Shown here piece after piece: positions 1-10,143 of a DNA stretch of 64,000 nucleotides. The number at the start of each line of letters is the position of its first letter. Position 1 is the stretch's first letter. The notes beneath the pieces were generated by a model. It was not told the DNA's origin, searched no databases, and saw nothing but the letters and a program-made list of their open reading frames with translations. Source of the stretch: Cyanobium gracile PCC 6307 (GTDB taxonomy: Bacteria; Cyanobacteriota; Cyanobacteriia; PCC-6307; Cyanobiaceae); the NCBI RefSeq assembly GCF_000316515.1, contig NC_019675.1, positions 1,761,964-1,825,963 of the forward strand, in the 5' to 3' direction. The position numbers and the translations under genes are program-made.

Positions 1-26
1 CCGGGCCCTGCCCTGCCCCCAGCCGC

Positions 27-66
27 GAGCCGCCTGCCCGTAGCCTTGTGCTGCGGCAGGCGGCTC
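27..66. other. Inverted repeat (hairpin) upstream of secY
   Basis: Two perfectly complementary 12-base arms (27-38 and 55-66) are separated by 16 bases, in the gap before secY. There is no T run, so it is not a classical terminator. It could be an RNA hairpin that tunes passage from the upstream ribosomal protein genes into secY. The function is inferred; the complementarity is seen. Confidence 0.5.
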
Positions 67-105
67 CGGTCGTAGCGCCCCGTTCCCTCCACTCCCGACA
101 TCACC

Positions 106-1425
106 ATGCTCCTCAGCCGGGGGCGCAATCCGAGCGCCGCTGAAATCCTCGTCCAGCTGGTCCAGTCGAAGGGCCTGCGGGATCGGGTGCTCACCACCCT
201 GGGCCTGCTGCTGCTGGTGCGACTCGGCATCTACATCCCGGTGCCCGGCATCGACCGGGTCGCCTTCCAGGACTTCATCCGCCAGGGGGGCCAGCTGATC
301 GGCTTCCTCGACATCTTCACGGGGGGTGGCCTGTCGACCCTGGGCGTGTTCGCCCTCGGCATCCTGCCCTTCATCAACGCCTCGATCATCATCCAGCTGA
401 TGACGGCGGCCCTGCCCCAGCTCGAGGAGCTGCAGAAGAACGAGGGGGAGGCCGGGCGCCGCAAGCTGGCCCAGATCACCCGCTACGTGGCCCTGGGCTG
501 GGGCATCCTCCAGAGCATCGTCTTCGCCCTGATCCTGCGGCAGTACGCCCTGCCGGGCCTGCCGGAATGGCTGTTCGTCGTCCAGACCAGCCTGGCCCTG
601 GTGACCGGATCGATGGTGGTGATGTGGATCAGCGAGGTGATCACCGAGCGGGGCATCGGCCAGGGGGCCTCCCTGGTGATCTTCATCAACATCGTCGCCA
701 CCCTGCCCAAGGCCCTCGGCTCCACCATCCAGCTGGCCCAGAGCGGCGACCGCGCCACGGTTGGCGGCATCGTCGTGCTGGTGCTGGTCTTCCTGGTGAC
801 GATCGTGAGCATCATCTTCCTGCAGGAGGGCAGCCGCCGCATCCCGATCGTGAGCGCGAAGCGCCAGGTGGGCGGCGCCAGCACCCTGGCCTCCCGCCAG
901 AGCTACCTGCCCCTGAAGCTCAACGCCGGCGGCGTGATGCCGATCATCTTCGCCTCGGCGGTGGTCTTCCTGCCGCTCACGATCGCCAACCTCACCAAGA
1001 GCCCCTGGCTGATCCGGGTGGCGGGCTACCTCAACCCCACCAGCAGCACCCCCTGGCTCTACGCCCTGGTGTACTTCGCCCTGATCTGCGGCTTCGCCTT
1101 CTTCTACGCCTCCCTCACCGTCAACCCGGTGGACATCGCCACCAACCTGAAACGCTCCGGCGTCGCCATCCCCGGGGTGCGGCCGGGCTCGGCCACCGCC
1201 GACTACCTCTCCGGCGTCTCCAACCGGCTCACCCTGCTGGGGGGCGTGTTCCTCGGTGCCATCGCCATCATCCCCTCGGCGGTGGAGGGGGCCACCCAGG
1301 TGCGCACCTTCCAGGGGCTCGGGGCCACCTCCCTGCTGATCCTGGTGGGCGTGGCCATCGACACCGCCAAGCAGGTCCAGACCTACGTGATCTCCCAGCG
1401 CTACGAAGGACTGGTCCGCCAGTAG
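106..1425 (+). CDS. secY: Protein translocase subunit SecY
   Basis: SecY is the central channel of the Sec translocon. It moves unfolded proteins across, or inserts them into, the cytoplasmic and thylakoid membranes together with SecE and SecG. The 439-residue product has the usual SecY length and about ten hydrophobic helices. It shows the family stretches GIYIPVPGID near residue 41 and GIGQGASLVIF near residue 183, and a cytosolic loop with RIPIVSAKR near residue 245. Start is the ATG at 106. It lies at the end of the ribosomal protein cluster, 24 bases before adk, the standard bacterial order. Nothing is unusual. Confidence 0.98.
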   Translation: MLLSRGRNPSAAEILVQLVQSKGLRDRVLTTLGLLLLVRLGIYIPVPGIDRVAFQDFIRQGGQLIGFLDIFTGGGLSTLGVFALGILPFINASIIIQLMTAALPQLEELQKNEGEAGRRKLAQITRYVALGWGILQSIVFALILRQYALPGLPEWLFVVQTSLALVTGSMVVMWISEVITERGIGQGASLVIFINIVATLPKALGSTIQLAQSGDRATVGGIVVLVLVFLVTIVSIIFLQEGSRRIPIVSAKRQVGGASTLASRQSYLPLKLNAGGVMPIIFASAVVFLPLTIANLTKSPWLIRVAGYLNPTSSTPWLYALVYFALICGFAFFYASLTVNPVDIATNLKRSGVAIPGVRPGSATADYLSGVSNRLTLLGGVFLGAIAIIPSAVEGATQVRTFQGLGATSLLILVGVAIDTAKQVQTYVISQRYEGLVRQ

Positions 1426-1449
1426 GCCCCTCCTCCCGTTTCCCAACCC

Positions 1450-2001
1450 ATGAAACAGCGACTCCTCTTCCTCGGTCCCCCCGGCGCCGGCAAGGGCACC
1501 CAGGCCGCGCTCCTGGCTGAACGTCACCAGCTGCTGCATCTCTCCACCGGCGACCTGCTGCGGGCGGAGGTCAAGGCCGGCACCGCCCTGGGCCAGGAGG
1601 CGGAGGCGGTGATGGCCCGCGGCGAGCTGGTGAGCGACGCCCTGGTGCTGGCGATCGTGCGCAGCCGCCTGGAGGGGCACACGGGCGGCTGGCTCCTGGA
1701 CGGCTTCCCCCGCAACCTCGCCCAGGCCGAGGCCCTCGACGATCTGCTGGCGGAGCTTGACCAGCGGATCGAGAGGGTGATGCTGCTGGAGCTGGAGGAC
1801 GGCGTGCTGATCGAGCGCCTGCTCTCCCGCGGCCGGGCCGACGACAACGAAGCGGTGATCCGCAACCGCCTGGTGGTCTACCAGGAGCAGACCGCGCCCC
1901 TGATCGACCACTACCGCCAGCTGGGCCTGCTCTGCAGCGTGGAGGCCTCCGGCACCGTGGAGGAGATCGCTGGCAGGATCGTAGCCAGCTTGACGGACTG
2001 A
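1450..2001 (+). CDS. adk: Adenylate kinase
   Basis: Interconverts ATP plus AMP with two ADP in the cytosol. The P-loop GPPGAGKGTQ lies near residues 8-17, followed by the AMP-binding segment LSTGDLLRAE and DGFPRN near residue 86. The LID region is the short form (SRGRADDNEAVIRNRL), and the 183-residue length fits short-LID adenylate kinases of cyanobacteria. ATG start, 24 bases after secY and 43 bases before rpmJ, so it probably shares a transcript with them. The secY-adk-rpmJ order is typical of bacterial ribosomal protein clusters. Confidence 0.97.
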   Translation: MKQRLLFLGPPGAGKGTQAALLAERHQLLHLSTGDLLRAEVKAGTALGQEAEAVMARGELVSDALVLAIVRSRLEGHTGGWLLDGFPRNLAQAEALDDLLAELDQRIERVMLLELEDGVLIERLLSRGRADDNEAVIRNRLVVYQEQTAPLIDHYRQLGLLCSVEASGTVEEIAGRIVASLTD

Positions 2002-2006
2002 TGTGA

Positions 2007-2012
2007 TAAGGT
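2007..2012 (+). promoter_or_regulatory. Possible -10 element before rpmJ
   Basis: TAAGGT stands 33 bases before the rpmJ start, preceded by TGTGA. The same hexamer precedes rpsL at 46697. No convincing -35 box is seen, so this is only a candidate internal promoter. Confidence 0.22.
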
Positions 2013-2044
2013 AGCTGTTTGCAAATTCGGAGAGCACAACGCCC

Positions 2045-2158
2045 ATGAAGGTGCGTGCCTCAGTCAAGAAGATGTGCGACAAGTGCCGGGTGATCCGTCG
2101 CCACGGCCGGGTCATGGTGATCTGCACCAACCCGAAGCACAAGCAGCGTCAGGGTTGA
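2045..2158 (+). CDS. rpmJ: 50S ribosomal protein L36
   Basis: A 37-residue basic protein beginning [19 protein letters not shown], which is bacterial L36, a small zinc-binding protein of the large ribosomal subunit. The CxxC pair (residues 11 and 14), a third Cys (residue 27) and a His (residue 32) form the expected zinc site. ATG start at 2045. It lies between adk and rpsM, as in most bacteria. Confidence 0.96.
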   Translation: MKVRASVKKMCDKCRVIRRHGRVMVICTNPKHKQRQG

Positions 2159-2224
2159 CCCCTCACGCCTTCACGGCGGCCGCCGTCGGCCGCCACCCCC
2201 TTTGCCCTCTGATCGTTTCCTGAC

Positions 2225-2590
2225 GTGGCTCGGATCGCCGGTGTCGATATCCCTCGTGACAAGAGGGTTGAGATCTCACTCACTTACGTGTACGGGATCG
2301 GGCTCACCAGGGCCCGCAAGATTCTCGCCAAGTCGGGGGTCAACCCCGACATCCGGGTGAAGGACCTCAGCGACGGCGACGTGCAGAAGCTGCGCGGCGC
2401 CGCCGATTCCTTCGTGCTTGAGGGCGACCTGCGGCGCGAAGAGGGCATGGCCCTCAAGCGCCTCCAGGACATCGGCTGCCTGCGGGGTCGCCGCCACCGC
2501 ATGGGCCTGCCCGTGCGCGGCCAGCGCACCCGCACCAACGCCCGCACCCGTCGCGGCGCCCGCAAGACCGTCGCCGGCAAGAAGAAGTGA
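2225..2590 (+). CDS. rpsM: 30S ribosomal protein S13
   Basis: S13 sits in the head of the small subunit and contacts tRNA and 5S-side bridges. The 121-residue product begins [14 protein letters not shown] and has the helix-two-turn-helix region TYVYGIG, then the basic C-terminal tail with [14 protein letters not shown] near residues 94-108. Start is a GTG at 2225 directly before the conserved ARIAGVDIP. It is followed by rpsK after a 183-base pyrimidine-rich gap in which I see no gene. Confidence 0.97.
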   Translation: MARIAGVDIPRDKRVEISLTYVYGIGLTRARKILAKSGVNPDIRVKDLSDGDVQKLRGAADSFVLEGDLRREEGMALKRLQDIGCLRGRRHRMGLPVRGQRTRTNARTRRGARKTVAGKKK

Positions 2591-2773
2591 GCTCCGGGCC
2601 TGCGGGCCCGTCCTCCCTTCCCTGCCTGCAGCGCCCTGCGGCCGAGGGCTCCCCACGGCAGCCCAAGCCCCCAGCCTCCCGGCCCCAGCCCCGCCGCCCT
2701 CCCCTTGCGGAGGTCGTCACCGGGGCTCCCCCCAGTCCTCCGATCACCTCCCCGCCACCGCGGGGTCACCGCC

Positions 2774-3166
2774 ATGGCCAAGCCCACCAAGAAGACCGGC
2801 CCCAAGAAGGCAAAGCGCAACGTTCCCAATGGCGTGGCGCACATCCAGAGCACCTTCAACAACACGATCGTCTCGATCACCGACACCGCCGGTGAGGTGG
2901 TGAGCTGGTCGTCGGCCGGCGCCAGCGGCTTCAAGGGAGCCCGCAAGGGCACCCCCTTCGCCGCCCAGACCGCCGCCGAGGCCGCCGCCCGTCGTGCCCT
3001 CGAGCAGGGCATGCGTCAGATCGAAGTGCTGGTGCGTGGTCCCGGTTCCGGCCGTGAAACCGCCATCCGCGCCCTCCAGGTGGCCGGTCTCGAGATCACC
3101 CTGATCCGCGACGTCACCCCCCTGCCCCACAACGGCTGCCGCCGGGCCAAGCGCCGCCGGGTCTGA
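2774..3166 (+). CDS. rpsK: 30S ribosomal protein S11
   Basis: S11 forms part of the platform of the 30S subunit and contacts 16S rRNA near the E site. The 130-residue product starts [12 protein letters not shown] and carries the conserved [15 protein letters not shown] near residue 23 and the C-terminal signature [18 protein letters not shown]. The frame is open further upstream, but conservation begins at the ATG at 2774. It is followed by rpoA after 82 bases, as expected in the S13-S11-alpha-L17 unit. Confidence 0.97.
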   Translation: MAKPTKKTGPKKAKRNVPNGVAHIQSTFNNTIVSITDTAGEVVSWSSAGASGFKGARKGTPFAAQTAAEAAARRALEQGMRQIEVLVRGPGSGRETAIRALQVAGLEITLIRDVTPLPHNGCRRAKRRRV

Positions 3167-3248
3167 GCCCCCGGAGCTCCTCCGGCCTCCGTCCCGCCTT
3201 CCCCGGGCCGCCATCGCGGCCACCGTTCCCTTTTCACCTCCTCAGACC

Positions 3249-4187
3249 GTGTTGCACTACCAGATCGATCGGGTCGAGCACCAGGTCGCCGACGACCGTT
3301 CCCAGACGGGCGTCTTCCTGATCGGCCCCCTGGACCGGGGTCAGGCGACCACCCTCGGCAACGCCCTGCGGCGTGTGCTGATCGGTGGGCTCGAGGGAAG
3401 CGCCATCACGGCGGTGCGTCTCTCGGGGGTCAACCACGAGTACGCCACCGTGCCCGGCGTTCGCGAGGACGTGCTCGACATCCTGCTGAACTGCAAGTCG
3501 GTGCCGGTCAACAGCCGCAGCCGCGATCTGGAGATCGGTCGACTGATGGTCAACGGCCCGGCCAGGGTCACCGCCTCGGATCTGCAGTTCTCCCCCCAGG
3601 TGCAGGTGATCGACGGCGATCGGGAAATCGCCACCGTGGCCGAGGGCCACAGCCTGGAGATGGAGGTGCACGTCGAGCGCGGCGTGGGCTACCGGCCGGT
3701 GGATCGCCACAACGAGGACACCTCCGCCATCGATCTCCTGCAGATCGACGCCGTGTTCATGCCCGTCCGCCGGGTCAACTACACCGTCGATGAGACCGCC
3801 GTCGGCGAGGGCGGTTCGGCCCACGAGCGCCTGCGCATCCAGATCGAGACCAACGGCAGCGTCACCCCCGACGACGCCATGGCCCAGGCCGCCAACCAGC
3901 TGATCAGCCTGTTCCAGCCCCTGGCCACCCTCACCATGACTGAGGAGCCCGGCATGGAGCCCGAGCCTTCGGCCGAGGCCCAGATCCCCCTGGAGGAGCT
4001 GAACCTCTCCGTCCGCGCCTACAACTGCCTCAAGCGCGCCCAGGTCAATTCCGTCTCCGACCTCATGGGCTTCAGCTACGAAGACCTGCTGGAGATCAAG
4101 AACTTCGGTTCCAAGTCCGCCGACGAGGTGATCGAGGCTCTCGAGAGGATCGGCATCTCCCTGCCCCAGAGCCGCACCAGCGGCTGA
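3249..4187 (+). CDS. rpoA: DNA-directed RNA polymerase subunit alpha
   Basis: The alpha subunit dimerises to start assembly of RNA polymerase and contacts upstream promoter DNA and activators. The 312 residues divide into the N-terminal domain (about 1-230, with [13 protein letters not shown] near residue 35) and, after an acidic linker with EPEPSAEAQ, the C-terminal domain (about 245-305). The latter holds [15 protein letters not shown] and the helix-hairpin-helix [16 protein letters not shown]. The GTG at 3249 is taken as start because the conserved MLHYQID follows. Usual position between rpsK and rplQ. Confidence 0.98.
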   Translation: MLHYQIDRVEHQVADDRSQTGVFLIGPLDRGQATTLGNALRRVLIGGLEGSAITAVRLSGVNHEYATVPGVREDVLDILLNCKSVPVNSRSRDLEIGRLMVNGPARVTASDLQFSPQVQVIDGDREIATVAEGHSLEMEVHVERGVGYRPVDRHNEDTSAIDLLQIDAVFMPVRRVNYTVDETAVGEGGSAHERLRIQIETNGSVTPDDAMAQAANQLISLFQPLATLTMTEEPGMEPEPSAEAQIPLEELNLSVRAYNCLKRAQVNSVSDLMGFSYEDLLEIKNFGSKSADEVIEALERIGISLPQSRTSG

Positions 4188-4233
4188 AAGGCGGTTTCCC
4201 CTTCCCCGTTTCGCCACCCGCCCCGTCCCCACC

Positions 4234-4584
4234 ATGCGACACCAGTGCCGAGTCCCCCTGCTGGGACGCCCCGCCGACCAACGCAAGGCCATGTTGCGTG
4301 GTCTCACCACCCAGCTCATCCGTGAAGGCCGCGTCACCACCACCAAGGCCCGGGCCAAGGCCCTGCGTGATGAAGCCGAGCGCATGATCACCCTGGCCAA
4401 AGACGGCACCCTCGCCGCCCGCCGCCGCGCCATCGGCTACATCTACGACAAGCAGCTGGTGCACGCCCTGTTCGACAAGGCCCAGGACCGCTACGGCGAC
4501 CGCCAGGGTGGCTACACCCGCATCATCCGCACGGTGCGCCGCCGGGGCGACAACGCCGAGATGGCCATCATCGAGCTGGTCTGA
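4234..4584 (+). CDS. rplQ: 50S ribosomal protein L17
   Basis: L17 is a large-subunit protein near the exit tunnel. The 116-residue product begins [20 protein letters not shown] and has the conserved [20 protein letters not shown] at residues 25-44 and an end with [23 protein letters not shown] start. It directly precedes truA, whose only ordinary start codon would lie inside the last 77 bases of this gene. Confidence 0.97.
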   Translation: MRHQCRVPLLGRPADQRKAMLRGLTTQLIREGRVTTTKARAKALRDEAERMITLAKDGTLAARRRAIGYIYDKQLVHALFDKAQDRYGDRQGGYTRIIRTVRRRGDNAEMAIIELV

Positions 4585-5440
4585 GCGAGCTGGTCTGAAA
4601 CGGATCGCCCTCTCGCTGCAGTACGACGGAGCCGCCTTCCATGGCTGGCAGCGGCAGGCCCATCACAGCAGCGTCCAGGAAACCCTGGAGGCCGCCATCG
4701 AGGCCCTCGACCCCCACCGTCCCGCGCGGGCGGTGGCTGCGGGTCGCACCGACACCGGCGTCCATGCCGCCGCCCAGGTGGTGCACTTCGATGCCATCGG
4801 CCCCATCCCCGTGACCCGCTGGGCCAAGGCCCTCAACGGCCGCCTGCCGCCCACGGTCCGGGTGCGGGCCGCCGCCGAGGTGACTGGCGACTGGCACGCC
4901 TGCTTCAGCGCCACCTACCGGCGCTATCGCTACACGATCCACAACGGCCGCGCCCCCAACCTCTTCCTGGCCCCCTGGAGCTGGCATCGCTACCAGTGGC
5001 GCCTGGATGAAGCCCTGATGGCCCGTTGCCTGGAGGCCCTCCTGGGCGAGCACGATTTCTCCGCCTTCCAGCGGGCCGGCAGCCGCCGCGCCCATGCCCG
5101 CACCACCCTCCAGGAGGTTCGCGTTGAGCGCTGCGGCGATCTGCTGGTCACCGAGGTGCAGGCCAGCGGCTTCCTCTACGGCATGGTGCGCCTGCTGATG
5201 GGCCAGCTGGTGGCGGTGGGGGAGGGTCGCCTGGCGGCCGAAGGGTTTCTGCACCGCTGGCGCAGCGGCGCCCGCCACGCCGTCAAGGAGGCCGCGCCGC
5301 CCCAGGGCCTCTGCCTGCTGCGGGTGGGCTACCCGGAGCCGGTCTTCCCTGAGGCCGCCTGGTATGATTGTCAACCGCGATTTCTGTTGGAATCGCGCGA
5401 TCCTCCCGCCGATCCCTTCGGCGACGATCCGATCGGTTGA
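4508..5440 (+). CDS. truA: tRNA pseudouridine synthase A (start uncertain)
   Basis: TruA makes pseudouridine at positions 38-40 of tRNA anticodon stems. The body begins [19 protein letters not shown] and holds the catalytic-Asp motif [17 protein letters not shown], then RYRYTIHN and [19 protein letters not shown]. The start is a problem. The only ATG, GTG or TTG in frame before the conserved region is the GTG at 4508, which overlaps rplQ by 77 bases and adds about 30 residues that read like out-of-frame L17. A CTG at 4595, ten bases after the rplQ stop, fits homology better and may be the real start. Function is secure; the 5' end is not. Confidence 0.88.
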   Translation: MATPASSARCAAGATTPRWPSSSWSERAGLKRIALSLQYDGAAFHGWQRQAHHSSVQETLEAAIEALDPHRPARAVAAGRTDTGVHAAAQVVHFDAIGPIPVTRWAKALNGRLPPTVRVRAAAEVTGDWHACFSATYRRYRYTIHNGRAPNLFLAPWSWHRYQWRLDEALMARCLEALLGEHDFSAFQRAGSRRAHARTTLQEVRVERCGDLLVTEVQASGFLYGMVRLLMGQLVAVGEGRLAAEGFLHRWRSGARHAVKEAAPPQGLCLLRVGYPEPVFPEAAWYDCQPRFLLESRDPPADPFGDDPIG

Positions 5441-5495
5441 GTGCCCTGCAGGGAGCCCCGTCCGGCGGACCCAGGCAGTTGGCACCTCTCCGAAT

Positions 5496-5511
5496 TCGCC
5501 GGATCCGGCGA
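5496..5511. other. 16-base perfect palindrome upstream of rplM
   Basis: TCGCCGGATCCGGCGA is its own reverse complement and lies 75 bases before the rplM start, in a 146-base gap after truA. It could be an operator half-pair or an RNA hairpin in the rplM leader. A TAGGGT hexamer, possibly a -10 box, follows at about 5517. The role is unknown. Confidence 0.4.
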
Positions 5512-5586
5512 CACGGTAGGGTCGAATCTTCCTGTCCCGACCCATCCGGCTGCGATGGGCTCACCCCAAACCGGCCCGCCGGCGCG

Positions 5587-6039
5587 ATGAACAAGACAAC
5601 CCCACCCTCCATCGATTCGCTCGAGCGCCAGTGGTATCTGGTCGACGCAGCGGACCAGACCCTCGGCCGTCTCGCCAGTGAAGTGGCGCAGGTGCTGCGG
5701 GGCAAGAACAAGCCCACCTTCACGCCCCACCTCGACACCGGTGATTTCGTGGTGGTGATCAACGCCGACAAGGTGCGCGTCAGCGGCAACAAGGCCACCC
5801 AGAAGATCTACCGGCGCCACTCCGGCCGTCCCGGCGGCATGAAGACCGAAACCTTCGAGCACCTGCAGGCCCGCCTGCCGGAGCGGATCATCGAGAAGGC
5901 GATCAAGGGCATGCTTCCCCACAACGCCCTGGGCCGCCAGCTGTTCCGCAAGCTGAAGGTCTACAAGGGCGCCGAGCATCCCCACGCCGCCCAGCAGCCC
6001 CAGCCCCTCGCCCTCGATCCCGCCGCCGCCGCCCAATGA
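5587..6039 (+). CDS. rplM: 50S ribosomal protein L13
   Basis: L13 is an early-assembling large-subunit protein. The 150-residue product has [20 protein letters not shown] near residue 13, [11 protein letters not shown] near residue 59 and [20 protein letters not shown] near residue 105. ATG start at 5587; the longer open frame upstream is not conserved. The end carries an Ala/Pro/Gln-rich tail after [11 protein letters not shown]. Its stop overlaps the rpsI start (ATGA), so the two are translationally coupled, the universal L13-S9 pair. Confidence 0.97.
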   Translation: MNKTTPPSIDSLERQWYLVDAADQTLGRLASEVAQVLRGKNKPTFTPHLDTGDFVVVINADKVRVSGNKATQKIYRRHSGRPGGMKTETFEHLQARLPERIIEKAIKGMLPHNALGRQLFRKLKVYKGAEHPHAAQQPQPLALDPAAAAQ

Positions 6040-6443
6040 CCAGCACCTCCAACCGCGTCGTCTACTGGGGCACCGGCCGTCGCAAGACCGCCGTCGCCCG
6101 TGTGCGGGTGGTGCCCGGCAGCGGCAGCGTCACCATCAACGGCCGCCCCGGCGACAACTACCTCAACTACAACCCCGTCTACCTGGCGGCGGTCAAGGCT
6201 CCCCTGCAGACCCTGGGTCTGGAAGCCCAGTACGACCTCCTGGTCAACGTGCGCGGTGGCGGCCTCACCGGCCAGGCCGATGCCATCAAGCAGGGTGCGG
6301 CCCGCGCCCTCTGCGATCTGTCCCCCGACAACCGCAAGCCCCTCAAGATCGAAGGCCACCTGAGCCGCGATCCCCGGGCCAAGGAGCGTCGCAAGTACGG
6401 CCTCAAGAAAGCCCGCAAGGCTCCCCAGTTCTCCAAGCGCTGA
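6036..6443 (+). CDS. rpsI: 30S ribosomal protein S9
   Basis: S9 belongs to the 30S head, and its C-terminal tail reaches the P-site tRNA. The 135-residue product has [20 protein letters not shown] near residue 10, the [20 protein letters not shown] region near residue 73, and the invariant C-terminus [15 protein letters not shown] start at 6036 overlaps the rplM stop by four bases. rpmE follows after eight bases, so this is a tight operon. Confidence 0.97.
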   Translation: MTSTSNRVVYWGTGRRKTAVARVRVVPGSGSVTINGRPGDNYLNYNPVYLAAVKAPLQTLGLEAQYDLLVNVRGGGLTGQADAIKQGAARALCDLSPDNRKPLKIEGHLSRDPRAKERRKYGLKKARKAPQFSKR

Positions 6444-6451
6444 TTCCCGTC

Positions 6452-6748
6452 ATGCCGAAAGCCGACATCCATCCCACCTGGTATCCGGACGCCAAGGTGA
6501 TTTGCAACGGAGAGGTGGTGATGACCACCGGCTCCACCCAGCCCGAGATCACGGTCGACGTGTGGAGCGGCAACCACCCCTTCTACACGGGCACCCAGAA
6601 GATCCTCGACACCGAGGGCCGGGTCGACCGCTTCATGCGCAAGTACGGCATGGGCAGCGCCGATTCCGCCTCCGGTGCCAAGAAGGCCGCCAAGGCCACC
6701 GAAGCCGCCGCCACCCCGGTGGAAGAACCGGCCGCCGCCGAGGCCTGA
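6452..6748 (+). CDS. rpmE: 50S ribosomal protein L31
   Basis: L31 bridges the central protuberance of the large subunit and the head of the small one. The conserved part (about residues 1-68) begins [20 protein letters not shown] and contains [21 protein letters not shown]. Only one Cys (residue 18) remains of the zinc-binding set, so this is the zinc-free form. About 30 extra Ala/Lys/Glu-rich residues follow to give 98 residues, a low-complexity tail. It ends the L13-S9-L31 unit and a strong terminator follows. Confidence 0.95.
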   Translation: MPKADIHPTWYPDAKVICNGEVVMTTGSTQPEITVDVWSGNHPFYTGTQKILDTEGRVDRFMRKYGMGSADSASGAKKAAKATEAAATPVEEPAAAEA

Positions 6749-6794
6749 GGGTTCGCTCGGTTTCCCGGTCCGCGCGACGGTCCGGCTGTGTCTT

Positions 6795-6826
6795 GGCCGG
6801 GTGCCTGTCGCACCCGGCCCTTTTTG
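6795..6826 (+). terminator. Rho-independent terminator after rpmE
   Basis: Perfect 10-base-pair stem (6795-6804 with 6810-6819), 5-base loop, then a run of five T. It ends the ribosomal protein unit 17 bases before the prfA start. Confidence 0.88.
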
Positions 6827-6842
6827 TTGCGGGTGCCGCCCC

Positions 6843-7958
6843 ATGGATTCCGAGCTGCTCCAATCCCGGCTGGACACCGCCTGCCGCACCTTCCAGACCC
6901 TGGAGCGGCAACTGGCGGATCCGGCGGTGGCCTCCGATCCGGCCCGGCTCCAGGCCATCGCCCGGGAACGGGCGCGGCTGGAGCCCCTGGTCAACGACTA
7001 CCAGCGGCTGCGCAAGCTGGAACAGGAACGGGAGGAGGCCCGCGCCCTGCTGCGGGCCCACCGCGACGACCCCGCCGCTGAGGAACTGGCGGCCCTGGCC
7101 AGCGAGGAGCTGGTGAGCCTCGAGGGCCTGATCGGCGCCCTCAACGACCGCCTCACCCTCAGCCTGCTGCCCTCGGATCCCCGCGACGAGCGCAGCGTGA
7201 TGCTGGAGATCCGCGCCGGTGCCGGCGGCGATGAGGCCAGCCTCTGGGCAGGGGACCTGGCCCGCATGTACGAGCGCTACGCCCAGGGCCAGGGCTGGCA
7301 GGTGCAGCCGGTGAGCGCCTCGGAGGCCGATCTCGGCGGCTACAAGGAGCTGATCCTCGCCATCCGCGGCGACGGGGTGTACAGCCGCCTGAAGTTCGAG
7401 GCGGGCGTGCATCGCGTCCAGCGGGTGCCGGCCACCGAATCCCAGGGGCGGGTGCACACCTCCACCGCCACCGTGGCGGTGATGCCCGAAGCCGATCCGG
7501 TGGAGGTGCAGATCGACCCGGGGGATCTGGAGATCAGCACGGCCCGCTCCGGCGGGGCCGGGGGCCAGAACGTCAACAAGGTGGAGACGGCGGTCGACCT
7601 GCTGCACAAGCCCACGGGCATCCGGGTGTTCTGCACCCAGGAACGCTCCCAGCTGCAGAACCGGGAGCGGGCCATGGAGATCCTGCGGGCCAAGCTCTAC
7701 GAGCGCCAGCTGGCGGAAGCGAACGCCGCCGAGCGTTCCGTGCGCCGCTCCCAGGTGGGCAGCGGCGACCGCAGCGAGAAGATCCGCACCTACAACGCCA
7801 AGGACAACCGGGTGACCGACCACCGTCTGGGGCGGAACTTCTCCCTCGAGCCCGTGCTGGCCGGCCAGATCGAGGACCTGATCGGGGCCTGCATCGCCGA
7901 GGAGCAGCGCCAGGGTCTGGAGGCCCTGGCCCTCGAGGCCACCGGGACCGGCGGCTGA
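6843..7958 (+). CDS. prfA: Peptide chain release factor 1
   Basis: RF1 recognises UAA and UAG and triggers release of the finished protein. The 371-residue product begins [20 protein letters not shown]. It has the stop-codon recognition tripeptide PAT in [20 protein letters not shown] near residue 197, and the catalytic GGQ in [19 protein letters not shown] near residue 238. ATG at 6843; the longer open frame upstream runs through rpmE and the terminator and is not used. It sits just behind that terminator, so it must either have its own promoter or depend on read-through. Confidence 0.97.
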   Translation: MDSELLQSRLDTACRTFQTLERQLADPAVASDPARLQAIARERARLEPLVNDYQRLRKLEQEREEARALLRAHRDDPAAEELAALASEELVSLEGLIGALNDRLTLSLLPSDPRDERSVMLEIRAGAGGDEASLWAGDLARMYERYAQGQGWQVQPVSASEADLGGYKELILAIRGDGVYSRLKFEAGVHRVQRVPATESQGRVHTSTATVAVMPEADPVEVQIDPGDLEISTARSGGAGGQNVNKVETAVDLLHKPTGIRVFCTQERSQLQNRERAMEILRAKLYERQLAEANAAERSVRRSQVGSGDRSEKIRTYNAKDNRVTDHRLGRNFSLEPVLAGQIEDLIGACIAEEQRQGLEALALEATGTGG

Positions 7959-7992
7959 GAGGGGAATGGGGGCGGCGATGACGCGGGGCGGA

Positions 7993-8493
7993 TCAGGCGC
8001 CGATGACGTACTTGGCCCACTCCTGGTGCTGGCCGGAGCGGATGCGGCGGTTGGCCTCGAAGCTCAGGCTTCCCAGGGGCCGGCGGGGCTCCCGGGCCAG
8101 GGGCATGCCCGCCTCCCGCGGGGTGCGGTTGCCCTTGCGCACGTTGCAGGGCAGGCAGGCGGTGGTGACGTTCTCCCAGACATCGGTGCCGCCCCGGCTG
8201 CGGGGCACCACATGGTCAATGGAGAGCTGCTCACCGCTGTAGCCGCAGTACTGGCAGGCGTGGCCGTCGCGATGGAAGACGTTGCGGCGGGTAAGGGGGA
8301 GCGGCTTGTAGGGCACCCGCACGAACTGGCGCAGCCGGATCACCGTGGGCAGGAAATGGTCCGGGCGGATCGTCCGTTCGGGGTCGTGCTCGAGCCCCTC
8401 GGCCTTCCCCTTGAGCAGCATCACCATGGCGCGCCGCCACGTGGTGATGTTCAGCGGTTCGTAGGACGCATTCAGAACGAGTACGTGGCCCAT
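7993..8493 (-). CDS. HNH endonuclease family protein
   Basis: Small HNH-fold protein common in cyanobacteria; its cellular job is unknown, with DNA nicking or binding inferred from the fold. The conserved start MGHVLVLNASYEPLNITTWR fixes the ATG at 8493. In-frame ATGs at 8517 and 8550 are possible but precede no conserved sequence. The HNH core is CQYCGYSGEQLSIDHVVPR with two CxxC pairs (CQYC, CLPC) that would bind zinc, and RSRGGTDVWENVTTACLPCN. It is read away from alr. About 166 residues from this start. Confidence 0.9.
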   Translation of the reverse strand: MGHVLVLNASYEPLNITTWRRAMVMLLKGKAEGLEHDPERTIRPDHFLPTVIRLRQFVRVPYKPLPLTRRNVFHRDGHACQYCGYSGEQLSIDHVVPRSRGGTDVWENVTTACLPCNVRKGNRTPREAGMPLAREPRRPLGSLSFEANRRIRSGQHQEWAKYVIGA

Positions 8494-8567
8494 TCCCGTC
8501 CGCTGGATAAGCGGCATGCTAACGGGATTCCCATGATTTCCATGGTCCACTCCCTGCGGCGGCGCCC

Positions 8568-9791
<1,224 letters not shown>

Positions 9792-9809
9792 TAAGCTCGC
9801 TGGGCTACT

Positions 9810-9898
9810 GGAGAGGTGGCTGAGTGGTTGAAAGCGGCTCCCTGCTAAGGAGTTACAGGAGGCAACTTCTGTCGAGGGTTCGAATCCCTCCCTCTCCG
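9810..9898 (+). tRNA. tRNA-Ser (GCT anticodon)
   Basis: 89 bases form a class II tRNA. The acceptor stem GGAGAGG/CCTCTCC is at 9810-9816 and 9891-9897, and the D-arm begins TGGCTGAGTGG. The anticodon loop CTGCTAA gives GCT at 9844-9846. A long variable arm follows, then the T-arm GGTTCGAATCC. The discriminator is G and no CCA is encoded. It reads AGC and AGT serine codons. Confidence 0.97.
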
Positions 9899-9984
9899 TT
9901 CCAGGCCCTGCCATGGGCCGACCCCAAGGCCCTTCCATGGGCCCGACCCACACGGCCTTCCCGGGCCCCCGTCGCCAGGTCAGC

Positions 9985-10143
9985 TCAGAGCCTGGCGACA
10001 CCGCTCCAGCCGAGATGGGCCGCGAAGAGAACGCACAAGCCACCGTTGATCCGGCCCTGGTGGGCCAGCGTCCAGCGGCAGAGCTGCTCGAGGCGGGCCC
10101 GCCCCCAGGCCGGATCGGCGCCCGCGGCGGGGCGTCGGCAGGG
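9985..10143 (-). other. In-frame coding-like stretch behind the serine hydrolase stop
   Basis: After the TGA of the serine hydrolase gene the same frame stays open for 52 more codons and reads like a real protein (for example LEQLCRWTLAHQGRINGG), ending at a second TGA. No start codon is available for separate translation. It may be the lost C-terminus of a longer protein, or chance in GC-rich DNA. Confidence 0.3.
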
